Positions 8,888 through 18,116 of a DNA stretch of 64,000 nucleotides are shown here, one piece after another. Position numbers and translations under genes: made by a program. Position 1 is the first letter of the stretch. Each line of letters opens with the position of its first letter. The DNA comes from Jannaschia sp. GRR-S6-38. Its GTDB lineage: Bacteria; Pseudomonadota; Alphaproteobacteria; Rhodobacterales; Rhodobacteraceae. Below the pieces are notes generated by a model that saw only the letters and a program-made list of their open reading frames with translations, was not told the DNA's origin and did not search any database. The stretch is from NCBI RefSeq assembly GCF_029853695.1, contig NZ_CP122537.1:2315501-2379500 (forward strand), written 5' to 3'.

Positions 8888-10753
8888 ATGAGCCAGACCG
8901 CGAAAACCGACAAGCCGACCGGCCCCGATGTCATCAAGCGTTTCCTGCGGACGCTCGATGGCAGCCCGGGCGTCTATCGGATGCTCGATGCGGAAAACCG
9001 GGTTCTCTACGTCGGCAAGGCGCGCAGCCTGAAGAACCGGGTGGCCAATTACACCCGGCTGCAGGGCCACAGCCCGCGGATCCGGCGCATGATCGCCGAG
9101 ACGGCGTCGATGATGGTGCTGACCACCGCGACCGAGCTCGAGGCGCTGCTCCTGGAGCAGAACCTCATCAAGCAGCTCAAGCCGCGCTACAACGTGCTGC
9201 TGCGCGACGACAAATCCTTCCCGAATATCGAGGTCACGACCGGCCACGCCTTCCCGCAGATCCGCAAGCATCGCGGGCGCAAGGGGCAAGGGCAGTATTT
9301 CGGCCCCTTCGCCAGCGCGGGCGCGGTGAACCGCGTGCTCAACCAGCTGCAGCGGGTGTTTCTGCTGCGCAACTGCTCGGACAGCGATTTCGAGGGCCGC
9401 ACCCGGCCCTGCCTGAACTACCAGATCAAACGCTGCAGCGCGCCTTGCGTGGGCTTCATCACGCCCGAGGATTACCGCGCCTCGGTCAGGGATGCCGAGC
9501 GGTTCCTGCGCGGCGAGACGACCTCGATCCAGGAGAAGCTGGCCCAGGAGATGAACGCCGCCGCGGAGGCGATGGAGTTCGAGCGCGCCGCCGCGCTGCG
9601 CGACCGGATCAAGGCGATGACAAACGTGCAGTCGGCGCAGGGCGTGAACCCGCAAGGCGTGCCCGAGGCCGACGTGATCGGGTTGCACATGGAAGGCGGG
9701 CAGGCCTGCATCCAAGTCTTCTTCATCCGCGCCAACCAGAACTGGGGCAATCGCGACTTCTATCCCCGCGTGGCCGAGGACATGAGCCCGACCGAGGTGA
9801 TGGAGGGGTTTCTCGGCCAGTTCTACGACGGCAAGGAGCCGCCGCGCTGCCTTCTGCTGTCGCATGGCGTCGAGGAAGGCGACCTGATGGTCGAGGCGCT
9901 GTCCGAACGTGCCGGCCGCCGCGTGCAGCTTCTGGTCCCGCAGCGGGGCGAGAAGCACGAGCTGGTGCAGGGCGCCGTCCGCAACGCGCGCGAGAGCCTC
10001 GGCCGCAAGATGTCGGAAAGCGCCACGCAGGCCCGGCTTCTGGACGGCGTGGCCGCCGCCTTCGACCTGCCCGAGCCGCCCCGCCGGATCGAGGTCTACG
10101 ACAACAGCCATATCCAGGGCAGCCACGCGGTCGGCGCGATGATCGTCTCGGGGCCCGAGGGCTACGAGAAATCGCAATACCGCAAGTTCAATATCCGCTC
10201 GGAGGAGCTGACCCCCGGCGACGATTTCGGAATGATGAAGGAGGTGCTGACCCGCCGTTTCAAGCGCCTGCTGAAGGAGGATCCGGAGCGGAAATCCGAC
10301 CTGTGGCCCGATCTTTTGCTGATCGACGGGGGCGCGGGGCAGGTCAGCGCAGTGCGCCAGATCCTGCGCGAGCTCGGCGTCGAGGACGTGGCCATGGTGG
10401 GTGTCGCCAAGGGCGTCGACCGCGACCACGGCAAGGAGGAGTTCCACCGCACCGGCCAGCGTCCCTTCGCGCTGCAGCGCAACGACCCCGTGCTCTACTT
10501 CATCCAGCGCCTGCGCGACGAGGCGCACCGCTTCGCCATCGGCACCCACCGCGCCAAGCGCGCCAAGGCGCTGGTGGCCAATCCGCTGGACGACGTGCCG
10601 GGGGTGGGGGCCACGCGCAAACGCGCGCTCCTGCAGCATTTCGGCTCGGCCAAGGCGGTCGGCCGCGCGGCCCTTTCCGACCTCAAGGCGGTGGACGGGA
10701 TCAGCGACGCGCTGGCCGAGACGATCCACCGGCACTTCCACGAGCGCGGGTGA
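8888..10753 (+). CDS. uvrC: Excinuclease ABC subunit C
   Basis: 621 residues, normal for UvrC, the nuclease of nucleotide excision repair that cuts both sides of a lesion. An N-terminal GIY-YIG nuclease domain (SPGVYRML...[10 protein letters not shown], about residues 27-105) is followed by the UVR motif ([20 protein letters not shown]). Next comes the RNase H-like nuclease with [10 protein letters not shown] and [10 protein letters not shown], then C-terminal helix-hairpin-helix repeats ([13 protein letters not shown]). It leads uvrC-pgsA-moaD-moaE. Confidence 0.97.
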   Translation: MSQTAKTDKPTGPDVIKRFLRTLDGSPGVYRMLDAENRVLYVGKARSLKNRVANYTRLQGHSPRIRRMIAETASMMVLTTATELEALLLEQNLIKQLKPRYNVLLRDDKSFPNIEVTTGHAFPQIRKHRGRKGQGQYFGPFASAGAVNRVLNQLQRVFLLRNCSDSDFEGRTRPCLNYQIKRCSAPCVGFITPEDYRASVRDAERFLRGETTSIQEKLAQEMNAAAEAMEFERAAALRDRIKAMTNVQSAQGVNPQGVPEADVIGLHMEGGQACIQVFFIRANQNWGNRDFYPRVAEDMSPTEVMEGFLGQFYDGKEPPRCLLLSHGVEEGDLMVEALSERAGRRVQLLVPQRGEKHELVQGAVRNARESLGRKMSESATQARLLDGVAAAFDLPEPPRRIEVYDNSHIQGSHAVGAMIVSGPEGYEKSQYRKFNIRSEELTPGDDFGMMKEVLTRRFKRLLKEDPERKSDLWPDLLLIDGGAGQVSAVRQILRELGVEDVAMVGVAKGVDRDHGKEEFHRTGQRPFALQRNDPVLYFIQRLRDEAHRFAIGTHRAKRAKALVANPLDDVPGVGATRKRALLQHFGSAKAVGRAALSDLKAVDGISDALAETIHRHFHERG

Positions 10754-10795
10754 TCCGTCTGGTGGGGGCGGGCAAGCCGCGCTAGAAGGCCAGAC

Positions 10796-11464
10796 ATGAC
10801 GTGGAACGTGCCCAACATTCTGACGGTCCTGCGCCTTCTGGCGGCGCCGGGCGTGGCGATCATGTTCCTGTTCTTCGCGCGGCCCTGGGCGGACTGGTTC
10901 GCGCTGGTCCTGTTCGTGACGGCGGCCATCACCGACTGGTTCGACGGCTACCTCGCGCGGGAATGGCAGCAGGAAAGCCGCTTCGGCGCGATGCTCGACC
11001 CGATCGCCGACAAGGCGATGGTTGTGATCGCGCTTCTGGTCATTACCGGCTTCTCGGGCATGAACCCCTGGATCCTGCTGCCCGCCACGGTGATCCTGTT
11101 CCGCGAGGTCTTCGTCAGCGGGCTGCGCGAATTCCTGGGCTCCACGGCCGGGCTCCTCTCGGTCACCAAGCTCGCCAAGTGGAAGACCACCGCCCAGATG
11201 ATCGCCATCGCGGTCCTGTTCGCCGCCGGCGTGTTCGAGCACGCCTTCCTCGAGCGGACGGAAGGCATGGACATGGCGATGATCGACTCGATCATGACCG
11301 GCGCGACGCCCGATGAGGTCGGGCTTCTGGCCCTGGTGCAGGGCGAGGCGGTGACCTTCGCGATCGGCGTGGCGCTTTTGTGGGTCGCGGCGGGGCTGAC
11401 GGCGGTCACCGGCTGGGATTACTTCGCCAAGGCCAAGCCCTATCTGGGGGACAAGCCGGCATGA
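10796..11464 (+). CDS. pgsA: CDP-diacylglycerol--glycerol-3-phosphate 3-phosphatidyltransferase
   Basis: 222 residues, multi-pass membrane enzyme making phosphatidylglycerophosphate from CDP-diacylglycerol and glycerol-3-phosphate. The full CDP-alcohol phosphotransferase signature is present: DGYLAR, then G and D-x3-D in FGAMLDPIADK. It follows uvrC by 42 bp, and its stop overlaps the moaD start (ATGA). Confidence 0.95.
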   Translation: MTWNVPNILTVLRLLAAPGVAIMFLFFARPWADWFALVLFVTAAITDWFDGYLAREWQQESRFGAMLDPIADKAMVVIALLVITGFSGMNPWILLPATVILFREVFVSGLREFLGSTAGLLSVTKLAKWKTTAQMIAIAVLFAAGVFEHAFLERTEGMDMAMIDSIMTGATPDEVGLLALVQGEAVTFAIGVALLWVAAGLTAVTGWDYFAKAKPYLGDKPA

Positions 11465-11712
11465 CGGTGCGGGTTCTCTATTTCGCATGGCTGCGCGAAC
11501 GCATCGGCCAGGGCGCCGAGACGGTCGAAACCGAGGCCGCGACCATCGCCGATCTCGTGGCCGAGCTGCGGGCCCGCGACGACCGCCACGCCGCCGCCTT
11601 CGCTGACATGAGCGCCGTGCGCGCGGCCCGCGACCAGGAGCTGGTGCCGCTGGACACGCCGCTGGGCGGGGCTGCGGAAATCGCCTTCTTCCCGCCGATG
11701 ACCGGGGGCTGA
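11461..11712 (+). CDS. moaD: Molybdopterin synthase sulfur carrier subunit
   Basis: 83 residues, ubiquitin-like fold. The protein ends in Gly-Gly (FFPPMTGG), the tail that is adenylated and turned into the thiocarboxylate donating sulfur to precursor Z. The ATG at 11461 overlaps the pgsA stop; the longer open frame from 11380 is not needed. It pairs with moaE 5 bp downstream. Confidence 0.93.
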   Translation: MTVRVLYFAWLRERIGQGAETVETEAATIADLVAELRARDDRHAAAFADMSAVRAARDQELVPLDTPLGGAAEIAFFPPMTGG

Positions 11713-11717
11713 GCGCG

Positions 11718-12155
11718 ATGATCCGGGTCGTCGTCTCCGAAGCCGATTACGACCTCGGGGCCGAGGCCGCGCGGCTGGAGGCCGGGCAGGCGGGCGCCGT
11801 CGTGACCTTCACGGGCCGCGTCCGCGACGTCGAGGGCGGGCTGCGGCACATGGAGATCGAGCATTACCCGGGCATGACCGAACGCGCGCTGACGGACATG
11901 GCGGATCAGGCCGTGAAGCGCTGGGACCTGACCGGCGCGACGATCGTCCACCGCCACGGCACGCTCGCCCCCGGCGCCCGGATCATGATGGTCGCCACCG
12001 CCGCGCGCCACCGCGCCGCGGCCTTCGCGGCGGCCGAATTCCTGATGGATTACCTCAAATCCCGCGCCCCCTTCTGGAAGAAGGAGGTCACGTCCGAGGG
12101 CGCGGAATGGGTCGAGGCCGCGACCCGCGACGAGGATGCGCTCACGCGCTGGTGA
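11718..12155 (+). CDS. moaE: Molybdopterin synthase catalytic subunit
   Basis: 145 residues. MoaE binds the MoaD C-terminus and converts cyclic pyranopterin to molybdopterin. Family blocks are visible: AVVTFTGRVRD near residue 30, MEIEHYPGM, HRHGTLAPG, and the active-site lysines in FWKKEV. It is the last gene of the uvrC operon and converges on the Hint gene 4 bp away. Confidence 0.95.
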   Translation: MIRVVVSEADYDLGAEAARLEAGQAGAVVTFTGRVRDVEGGLRHMEIEHYPGMTERALTDMADQAVKRWDLTGATIVHRHGTLAPGARIMMVATAARHRAAAFAAAEFLMDYLKSRAPFWKKEVTSEGAEWVEAATRDEDALTRW

Positions 12156-12159
12156 GGCG

Positions 12160-13149
12160 TCAGCGTGCCGGCCCGCGCCCCAGCAGCATCGCCGCGTCCA
12201 GCCCGTCCAGATCGGCGGCCGTGGGCTCCACGCCGTGATGCGGGCGGTGGCTGCGTCCCGCCATCCGTCGCGTGACGTCGCCCGCAAGGTCCTCGCCCAG
12301 CCCGGCCAGCACTTCCGGCGCGACCAGCAGCGATTCCGCCGGAATGCATTCGGCGTAGATGATCTCATGCGCGTCGAAGAGCAGGTGGAAGTAATCCACA
12401 TGCCCGCCCGGCGCCCGGCGGATCGTGTCTCCGTTCACGAGATGGCGCGCGCGCACCAGCAGCTCGGCCCGGCCCGCACCGATGCGGTCTTCGCGCTGGT
12501 AGATGAAGAGACGGTGATCGGGCGAGAGCACCAGCTCCTCGGCGTTGTTGAGGGCGCCCGCCGCGATGACGACCGGCGCCGACAGCCCCTCGGCGCGCAC
12601 CGTCTGCCGCCCGGTCCAGCGGATCGGCTGCACACCGTGATCGCGCGTCAGCACGCGGTCGCCGGGCTTGAGCCTCTCGACGGGCACCTGCGCGCCGTCG
12701 CTCATGGTGATGCGCGTCCCGCGCGTGAAGCTGACCTGCGCGACGGCGGCCAGTTCGCCCGCGACCGCCGCGGTGGCGATCAGCGTGTATTCATCGCCCG
12801 GCGAAAGGGGCCCGAGCGGCAGCGCCAGGCGCTCGCCCGCGAGGTCCAGAACCAGCACCTCGACCGTCACGCCCCGCTCGCCCATGATCTGGTGCCGCGC
12901 CAGCGCCGCGACCGGCTGGCCGGCCCGGCCGACCGAACTGCCGGGGGCCACGACAATCGCGCCGCCGTGGCGTGCCAGCACCAGTTCGCGCGCGCCGGCG
13001 GCGTCGGACAGCGTGTAGATGTCGCCCGCCACCACGTCCTCCACCGCGCCGATGGGATCGCCCATCAGCGCCCCCGTCTCGACGCGCAGGGCCGCGGCCG
13101 GGTAGACGGCGCAGCGGCTCAGCCGGGACAGGGAGGCGGGGTCGGACAT
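12160..13149 (-). CDS. Hint (hedgehog/intein-type) domain protein, Cys replaced by Ser
   Basis: 329 residues. The second half is a Hint_2-type domain (FTRGTRITMSDG, LKPGDRVLTRDHGVQPIRWT, ELVLSPDHRLFI). Hint domains normally self-process from a Cys that opens the domain. Here the usual CF-x-x-GT reads SFTRGT, so the nucleophile position is Ser. The N-terminal 140 residues show no domain I recognise. The start at 13149 is chosen because a longer frame would overlap the divergent SDR gene. Similar proteins are common in Rhodobacterales, often of unknown role. Confidence 0.8.
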   Translation of the reverse strand: MSDPASLSRLSRCAVYPAAALRVETGALMGDPIGAVEDVVAGDIYTLSDAAGARELVLARHGGAIVVAPGSSVGRAGQPVAALARHQIMGERGVTVEVLVLDLAGERLALPLGPLSPGDEYTLIATAAVAGELAAVAQVSFTRGTRITMSDGAQVPVERLKPGDRVLTRDHGVQPIRWTGRQTVRAEGLSAPVVIAAGALNNAEELVLSPDHRLFIYQREDRIGAGRAELLVRARHLVNGDTIRRAPGGHVDYFHLLFDAHEIIYAECIPAESLLVAPEVLAGLGEDLAGDVTRRMAGRSHRPHHGVEPTAADLDGLDAAMLLGRGPAR

Positions 13150-13294
13150 GCGCCCTGATCTAGCCATTCGGCGCGGCGAAAACAGGGCCCGGCGATGGCC
13201 TGCGCGCGCAAATTCGGCGACGCCGCCGATTGCCCCCGTGTGAAGCGCCGCGGGCGATGCTAGGCCGGGGCGCAGATCGAACAGGGAGAGACGC

Positions 13295-14074
13295 ATGGAT
13301 CTGGGTATCAAGGGCAAGCGGGCGCTGGTCTGCGCTTCGTCGAAAGGTCTGGGCCGCGGCTGTGCCGAGGCGCTGGCGGCCGCGGGCTGCGACCTCGTGC
13401 TGAACGCGCGCGGCGCCGAGGCGCTGGAGCAAACGGCCGAGGCGCTGCGCCGCGACCACGGGGTCGACGTGACCCCCGTCGCCGCCGATATCACCAGCGA
13501 GTCGGGCCGCGACCGCGTCCTCGCCGTCGCCGGATCGCCCGACATTCTGGTCACCAATGCGGGCGGCCCGCCCCCGGGCCTCTGGTCCGACTGGGACCGT
13601 GAGGATTTCATCGCCGCGCTGGATGCCAACATGCTGACGCCCATTGCGCTGATGAAGGCCTGCCTGCCCGCGATGATGGATCGCGGCTGGGGCCGGGTCG
13701 TCAACATCACCTCGCAGAGCGTCCGCGCCCCGATCCCGGCGCTGGGCCTGTCGAACGCCGCGCGCACGGGGCTCACGGGCTATGTCGCGGGCACCGCGCG
13801 GCAGGTCGCGGCCCAGGGCGTGACGATCAACAATCTCCTGCCCGGCATCCACGCCACGGATCGCGCCAACGCGCTGGACGGGCCGGTGGCGGAGCGCGAG
13901 GGGATCAGCATCGAGGAAGCCCGCGCCCGGCGCGCGGCGACCATCCCTGTCCGGCGCTACGGCACCTCCGAGGAATTCGGCGCGGCCTGCGCCTTCCTCT
14001 GCTCGGTGCATGCGGGCTTCATCGTGGGGCAGAACCTGCTCGCCGATGGCGGCGCGACCAACATCACGATGTGA
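13295..14074 (+). CDS. SDR family oxidoreductase lacking the Y-x3-K motif
   Basis: 259 residues. The Rossmann motif (CASSKGLGRG), LVTNAGGPPPG and the C-terminal GQNLLADGG are typical SDR features. At the active site the usual Y-x3-K is replaced: ITSQSV is followed by LGLSNAAR, giving Ser and Arg where Tyr and Lys belong. A known SDR subgroup shares this LSN-x-x-R pattern, so it is probably not decay; its reaction is unclear. GAGAGACGCATG provides a good ribosome site. Confidence 0.8.
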   Translation: MDLGIKGKRALVCASSKGLGRGCAEALAAAGCDLVLNARGAEALEQTAEALRRDHGVDVTPVAADITSESGRDRVLAVAGSPDILVTNAGGPPPGLWSDWDREDFIAALDANMLTPIALMKACLPAMMDRGWGRVVNITSQSVRAPIPALGLSNAARTGLTGYVAGTARQVAAQGVTINNLLPGIHATDRANALDGPVAEREGISIEEARARRAATIPVRRYGTSEEFGAACAFLCSVHAGFIVGQNLLADGGATNITM

Positions 14075-14092
14075 CGGGCCGCGCGCGGCGGT

Positions 14093-14800
14093 TCAGCCCC
14101 GCCGCGCGCGCCGCAGCCGCAGAAGCGTCAGGCCCGCGACGCCCAGCGCCGAAGCCGCGGCGAAGACGCCCAGCGCGGTCGGCCCGTTCTGCACGAAGAC
14201 CGCGACCAGCGCCCAGACCAGCGCGACGCCGTAGAAGAGCGACGCCTTGCGCCGCAACATCGCCGCCGCGATGGCGAGCCCGGCCCCCAGCGCGACGAAG
14301 GCCCAGCCCGTCTCGCCCAGCGGCGGCCAGGACCAGCCCGCCGCGATGAGCCCGATCGACACCGCCGACGCCGCCGTCAGCCAGCCGGCATAGAGCCCGA
14401 TCGGCGCGCGCAGGAGCCACAGGTCCTTCTGCGGCGTCTCGGACAGAGCCCAGAGCGCACCGCCCAGCATCACCCAGATCAGCACCGTCGCCCAGATCGG
14501 CGAGGCCACGGCCACCGCCAGCCAGCCCGCGCCGACGCCGAGGCTGACGATCAGCGGCAGGCGGGTGGCATCCCAGGCCGGGTCGGCCCGCCGCTTCCAG
14601 AGGCCGAAGCCCGCCGAGACCAGAAGCCAGAGATAGATCACCCCCCAGATCGAGAAGGCGTAGCCCGCGGGCTGGACCACCGGCGCTTCGATCGGATTGG
14701 GGAATTGCGCGGGCTCGTAGCCGCCGAAACCCGGCACGAAGACCGGCGAGACGGCGAAGGCCAGCGTGGCGATCAGCACGAGAAGGGCGCGAAGGGGCAT
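14093..14800 (-). CDS. TspO/MBR-related tryptophan-rich membrane protein
   Basis: 235 residues with about seven hydrophobic helices and many tryptophans (YAFSIWGVIYLWLL, SPIWATVLIWVMLGGALWAL). The AFSIWGVIY block and spacing resemble tryptophan-rich sensory/TspO-like proteins, which bind tetrapyrroles or related ligands in membranes. It is longer than classical five-helix TspO (about 160 residues), so it belongs to the extended group. It is convergent with the SDR gene. Confidence 0.7.
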   Translation of the reverse strand: MPLRALLVLIATLAFAVSPVFVPGFGGYEPAQFPNPIEAPVVQPAGYAFSIWGVIYLWLLVSAGFGLWKRRADPAWDATRLPLIVSLGVGAGWLAVAVASPIWATVLIWVMLGGALWALSETPQKDLWLLRAPIGLYAGWLTAASAVSIGLIAAGWSWPPLGETGWAFVALGAGLAIAAAMLRRKASLFYGVALVWALVAVFVQNGPTALGVFAAASALGVAGLTLLRLRRARRG

Positions 14801-14879
14801 CGGAGCGGGTCCCGGAATTGCGTTTCCGTCCCAGCTACCACAAGGGCGGGGCCGGGAAACCCCGGGGCGTGATACGCAA

Positions 14880-14906
14880 GACGCCGGCCCGATGGGGGCC
14901 GGCGTC
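14880..14906 (-). terminator. Hairpin terminator of the peptide-binding protein gene
   Basis: A perfect 11-bp stem, GACGCCGGCCC (14880-14890) with GGGCCGGCGTC (14896-14906), around a 5-nt loop. It lies 25 bp after the stop of the minus-strand transport gene and is followed on that strand by a short TT. Strength is inferred from the stem only. Confidence 0.6.
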
Positions 14907-14931
14907 GGGCGTCAGGCGTGGGCCGGAGCCG

Positions 14932-16389
14932 TCACTCGGTCCAGCGCACCGCGGTCAGGTCGTTGGCCTGGGTGGGCGAGTTCTCCCACAGCCCCTCGAT
15001 CGCGGCGTTGGCGACGCCGGTCTTGGCCAGCTGGAACAGGTAGGCGTTGACGTAATCCTCGGCGATCGTCTCCTGCGCCTGGCGCAGCAGGGCGCTGCGC
15101 TGCTCGGCATTGGTGGTGACGGCCAGTTCGTCCATCAGGGCCTGGAAGGCGGGGTTGTCGTATTGGAAGTAATAGTCGGGCCGCGCGTAGATGTTGATGT
15201 CGGCGGGCTCGGTATGGCTGACGATGGTCAGGTCGAAATCCTTGCCGCGGAAGACCTGCTCCAGCCATTGCGCCCATTCGAGGTTCTGGATCTCGGTCGC
15301 GATCCCGACCTCGCGCAGCTGGCTGGCGATGATCTCGCCGCCGCGGCGGGCGTAGCTGGGCGGCGGCAGCATCAGGCGCAGCGTCAGGTCGGTCGCACCG
15401 GCCTCCGCCAGCAGGTCGCGGGCGCGCTCGGGGTCGAAGGCCGACTTAGCGGTCAGGTCGACATAGTCGGGATTGTGCGGCGCGAAATGCGTGCCGATGG
15501 GCGTGCCGTAGCCGAACATGGCGCCGTCGATGATCGCCTCGCGGTCGATGGCGTGGCTGATCGCCTCGCGTACCAGCGGATCGCTCAGCGTCTGGTTGTT
15601 CATGGCGAGGATCGTCTCGCCCTCGGTCGAGCCCACGATCACCTCGAAGCGCGGATCGCCCTCGAATGCGGAGAGCGTCTCGGGGGCGGGGAAGTTCGGG
15701 AAGGCGTCCACGTCGCCCGCCATCAGCGCCGAGAAGGCGGCGTTCGGGTCGGCGATGAACTTGAAGGTCGCCTGCTCCAGCGCCGGCGCCTCGCCCCAGT
15801 AATCGGGGTTGCGGACCAGCTCGACCCGGTCGCCCTGCACCCAGGTCGCGAAGGTGAAGGGGCCGGTGCCCACGGGATCCGTGGCGTTGGTGTCGGCGCT
15901 CTCGGGCGCGACGATCACCGCGTCGCCCCAGGCCAGGTTGAAGGGCAGGTTGCCCACCGGCGCCGAGAGCGTGATGCGGACGGTCGCCGGATCGACGGCC
16001 TCGACGCTCTCGATCTGCTCGAACAGCGCCTTCTGCGCGTTCGTCGAGTCCTCGGCCCGCGCGCGGTCGAGGCTGAAGACCACGTCCTCGGCATCCATCG
16101 CCGTGCCGTCATGGAAGGTCACGCCCTCCTGCAGAGTGAAGGTCCAGACGGTGCCGTCCTCGGACACCTCCCAGCCGGTCGCGAGTGCCGGCAGGATCGC
16201 ACCGTCGGGGCCGAAGCGGGTCAGGCCCTCGAAGACATTGGCATAGACGACCTCGTCGATCGCCGCGGCCGCGCCGCCTGTGGGGTCGAGGTTCGGCGGC
16301 TCCAGCACCATTCCGATGGTGATGTCGGTCTGCTGGGCCAGCGCGGTGCCGGCCGTCAGCAGAAGGGCGGCGGTGGATCTGATGAGCAT
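14932..16389 (-). CDS. ABC transporter substrate-binding protein, peptide/nickel family (SBP_bac_5)
   Basis: 485 residues. A signal peptide (MLIRSTAALLLTAGTALAQQ) marks it as periplasmic. The body has DppA/OppA-type blocks: EPPNLDPTGG, NVFEGLTRFGPDG, WTFTLQEGVTFHDGT and DAEDVVFSLDRA. It should deliver oligopeptides or similar solutes to an ABC importer. The ATG at 16389, behind GGGAGGGAGA, is preferred over the upstream in-frame start. No permease or ATPase genes lie beside it, so its partner is elsewhere. Confidence 0.9.
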   Translation of the reverse strand: MLIRSTAALLLTAGTALAQQTDITIGMVLEPPNLDPTGGAAAAIDEVVYANVFEGLTRFGPDGAILPALATGWEVSEDGTVWTFTLQEGVTFHDGTAMDAEDVVFSLDRARAEDSTNAQKALFEQIESVEAVDPATVRITLSAPVGNLPFNLAWGDAVIVAPESADTNATDPVGTGPFTFATWVQGDRVELVRNPDYWGEAPALEQATFKFIADPNAAFSALMAGDVDAFPNFPAPETLSAFEGDPRFEVIVGSTEGETILAMNNQTLSDPLVREAISHAIDREAIIDGAMFGYGTPIGTHFAPHNPDYVDLTAKSAFDPERARDLLAEAGATDLTLRLMLPPPSYARRGGEIIASQLREVGIATEIQNLEWAQWLEQVFRGKDFDLTIVSHTEPADINIYARPDYYFQYDNPAFQALMDELAVTTNAEQRSALLRQAQETIAEDYVNAYLFQLAKTGVANAAIEGLWENSPTQANDLTAVRWTE

Positions 16390-16465
16390 GGGGTCTCCCT
16401 CCCGGTGGTCGCGCCACGATAGGGCGCGGGCCATGCGAGGGGCAAGCGGGCCGCTGCGGCAGGGA

Positions 16466-17044
16466 TCAGCCGGCGGCGTAGCCCGCGACGATCTCGACCA
16501 TGCGCTCGGTCGACAGGATCGGGGGCAGCAGCGTCAGGAAGCCGCCATCGCCATCCATCACGAAGATATGCGAGCCATGGGCATAGACCGTGCCGCCCAG
16601 CGGTTCCTCGAACAGGGCCGTGCGTTCGACATGGAAGGCGGCGCGGGCGCGGGCCAGCTCCGCCTCGGACCCCGTCAGGCCGGTCAGGCCCGGCGCATGC
16701 CGCGCCAGCGCGGGGCCCATCGTCTCGACGGTGTCGCGCGCGGGATCGACGGTGATGACCAGCGGCGCGACCGCAATGCCGTTCGCAGCCAGTGCCGCCG
16801 TCATCTCGGCCATGATCGGCAGCGCCACCGTGCAGATCGCCTGGCAATTGGCGTAGCCGAAGAAGATGAGCTGGATGCGGCCGTCCGGATCGGTGTGGTC
16901 GCGGGGCTGGCCGTGATGGTCCACCAGCGCGTATTCGCCGCCGAAATCGGTGGGGAAGGCGGTGTCGGGCAGGGCGGCCTCCACTGTCGCCTGCTGCGCG
17001 GCGGCGGGCAGGGCCAGGGCCGCGAAGGCCAGCGCGAGCCGCAT
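16466..17044 (-). CDS. SCO1/SenC family copper chaperone-like thioredoxin-fold protein
   Basis: 192 residues with an N-terminal signal peptide (MRLALAFAALALPAAAQQ). The SCO motif C-x3-C is present in FGYANCQAICTVALP, and VYAHGSHIFVMDGDG supplies a histidine near the usual copper-ligand site. SCO proteins insert copper into cytochrome oxidase or reduce its Cu-A cysteines. The gene ends an operon whose first two products are also secreted and Cys-containing. Its ATG overlaps the preceding stop by one base. Confidence 0.85.
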   Translation of the reverse strand: MRLALAFAALALPAAAQQATVEAALPDTAFPTDFGGEYALVDHHGQPRDHTDPDGRIQLIFFGYANCQAICTVALPIMAEMTAALAANGIAVAPLVITVDPARDTVETMGPALARHAPGLTGLTGSEAELARARAAFHVERTALFEEPLGGTVYAHGSHIFVMDGDGGFLTLLPPILSTERMVEIVAGYAAG

Positions 17045-17619
17045 CAGAACCAGTCCGCGATGAAGGCGGCATCGGCCTCGGCGCCGAGGCCCAGATAGCC
17101 CTCGCGCTCGATCTCCGAGAGCACGCGCGGGTCGCGCCGGAACCACGGGCCATCGCCCGCCGCCTCGGGATGCTTCGCCGCCCAGTCGTCGGTCCAGAGG
17201 TTCGCGCGCCGCCATTCGCCGCCCTCGGGGCGGATGCGCTGGACGAGGTACACGCTGGTCGCGCCGATCTCGGGATCGTCGATCAAGAGGCCGTCCACCT
17301 CGACCGTCTGCCCGCAATAGGGCTGCACATCGGCCACCGCACCGTTGAAGGCGGGCTGGCCGTTCTTCAGCGGAAAGACCCAGGCATCGTCGGCCAGCCG
17401 TCGCAGCACGACCTGCCGCGCGCCCCCACCGCAGGCTTCGGTGCAATCACCGGTCAGCTCGCAAAGCGGGTCGATCACCTCGGCGGTGAAGCGGGCGGGC
17501 GTCTCGGCATAGAGACCCCATTCCCGGGCCTCCGACCCTTCGGAGAAATCCTGCGCCGCGGCGGGCAGGGCCAGCGCGATGGCGGCGAGCGCCGCGACGG
17601 AAGGAAGGGACCGGATCAT
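17044..17619 (-). CDS. Secreted cysteine-containing protein of unknown function (SCO operon)
   Basis: 191 residues with a signal peptide (MIRSLPSVAALAAIALALPA, cut near AAAQD). The mature part holds CELTGDCTEACGGGARQVVL, three cysteines in close spacing, and another in DVQPYCGQTVEVDGLL. The C-terminal half is tryptophan-rich and charged. I do not recognise the family. It overlaps both neighbours (ATGA upstream, TGATG downstream), so it is almost certainly translated with the SCO protein and may act in the same periplasmic copper or thiol chemistry. Confidence 0.75.
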   Translation of the reverse strand: MIRSLPSVAALAAIALALPAAAQDFSEGSEAREWGLYAETPARFTAEVIDPLCELTGDCTEACGGGARQVVLRRLADDAWVFPLKNGQPAFNGAVADVQPYCGQTVEVDGLLIDDPEIGATSVYLVQRIRPEGGEWRRANLWTDDWAAKHPEAAGDGPWFRRDPRVLSEIEREGYLGLGAEADAAFIADWF

Positions 17620-18059
17620 TGCGCCGCCTCCTCGGGAATGGCGAAGCCGGGGATCACCCCGAAATCCTCGTGCGTGGCGTTCACGATGTCGCGGTCGGCG
17701 GTGATCGTCTCGACGACGATGTAGTTCATGCCGTCGCGGCGATAGACCATGCCGTCGGCCTCGATCGTGTGCGACGCGATATGCAGGTTCGTGTCGCCAC
17801 CCGCCGAGACCGCGTCGCCTTCCATCTTCAGCACCATGTAGACCGTGCCGTCCGGCGCCAGCAGCCCCACCGGGATGCCGCCCGCGCTGCACCAGAGCGC
17901 GCAGGTGTGATGCGCCGATCCGACGACCGCGTCGGGCCCGCCCATCACGCCCGAGAAATAGCACCAGGTGTCGATCACTTCGCCGGTGATCTGCGCGCGC
18001 TCCTGCGCCTGCGCCTGCAGCGGCGCGGCCAGGAGGATGAGGGCAAGGGCGGTTCGCAT
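17616..18059 (-). CDS. Secreted protein with WCY and HHxCxLxC motifs, first gene of SCO operon
   Basis: 147 residues. A signal peptide (MRTALALILLAAPLQAQAQE) precedes a compact domain with VIDTWCYFSGVMGG and AHHTCALWCSAGGIPVG. The paired His and Cys residues suggest metal or thiol chemistry; function is unknown to me. It opens the three-gene operon and overlaps the next gene by 4 bp. Placement with a SCO protein suggests a role in maturing a respiratory or copper enzyme. Confidence 0.75.
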   Translation of the reverse strand: MRTALALILLAAPLQAQAQERAQITGEVIDTWCYFSGVMGGPDAVVGSAHHTCALWCSAGGIPVGLLAPDGTVYMVLKMEGDAVSAGGDTNLHIASHTIEADGMVYRRDGMNYIVVETITADRDIVNATHEDFGVIPGFAIPEEAAQ

Positions 18060-18116
18060 GGGGGCCTCCGGGTTGGGTCGGGGCCAGTTGACGCTGCGTC
18101 GCCCGCTTTGCGCAAT

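Noticed and set aside
13150..13776. N-terminal extension of the first Hint protein
   Set aside because: It would overlap the divergent SDR gene by nearly 500 bp; the ATG at 13149 gives a natural start.
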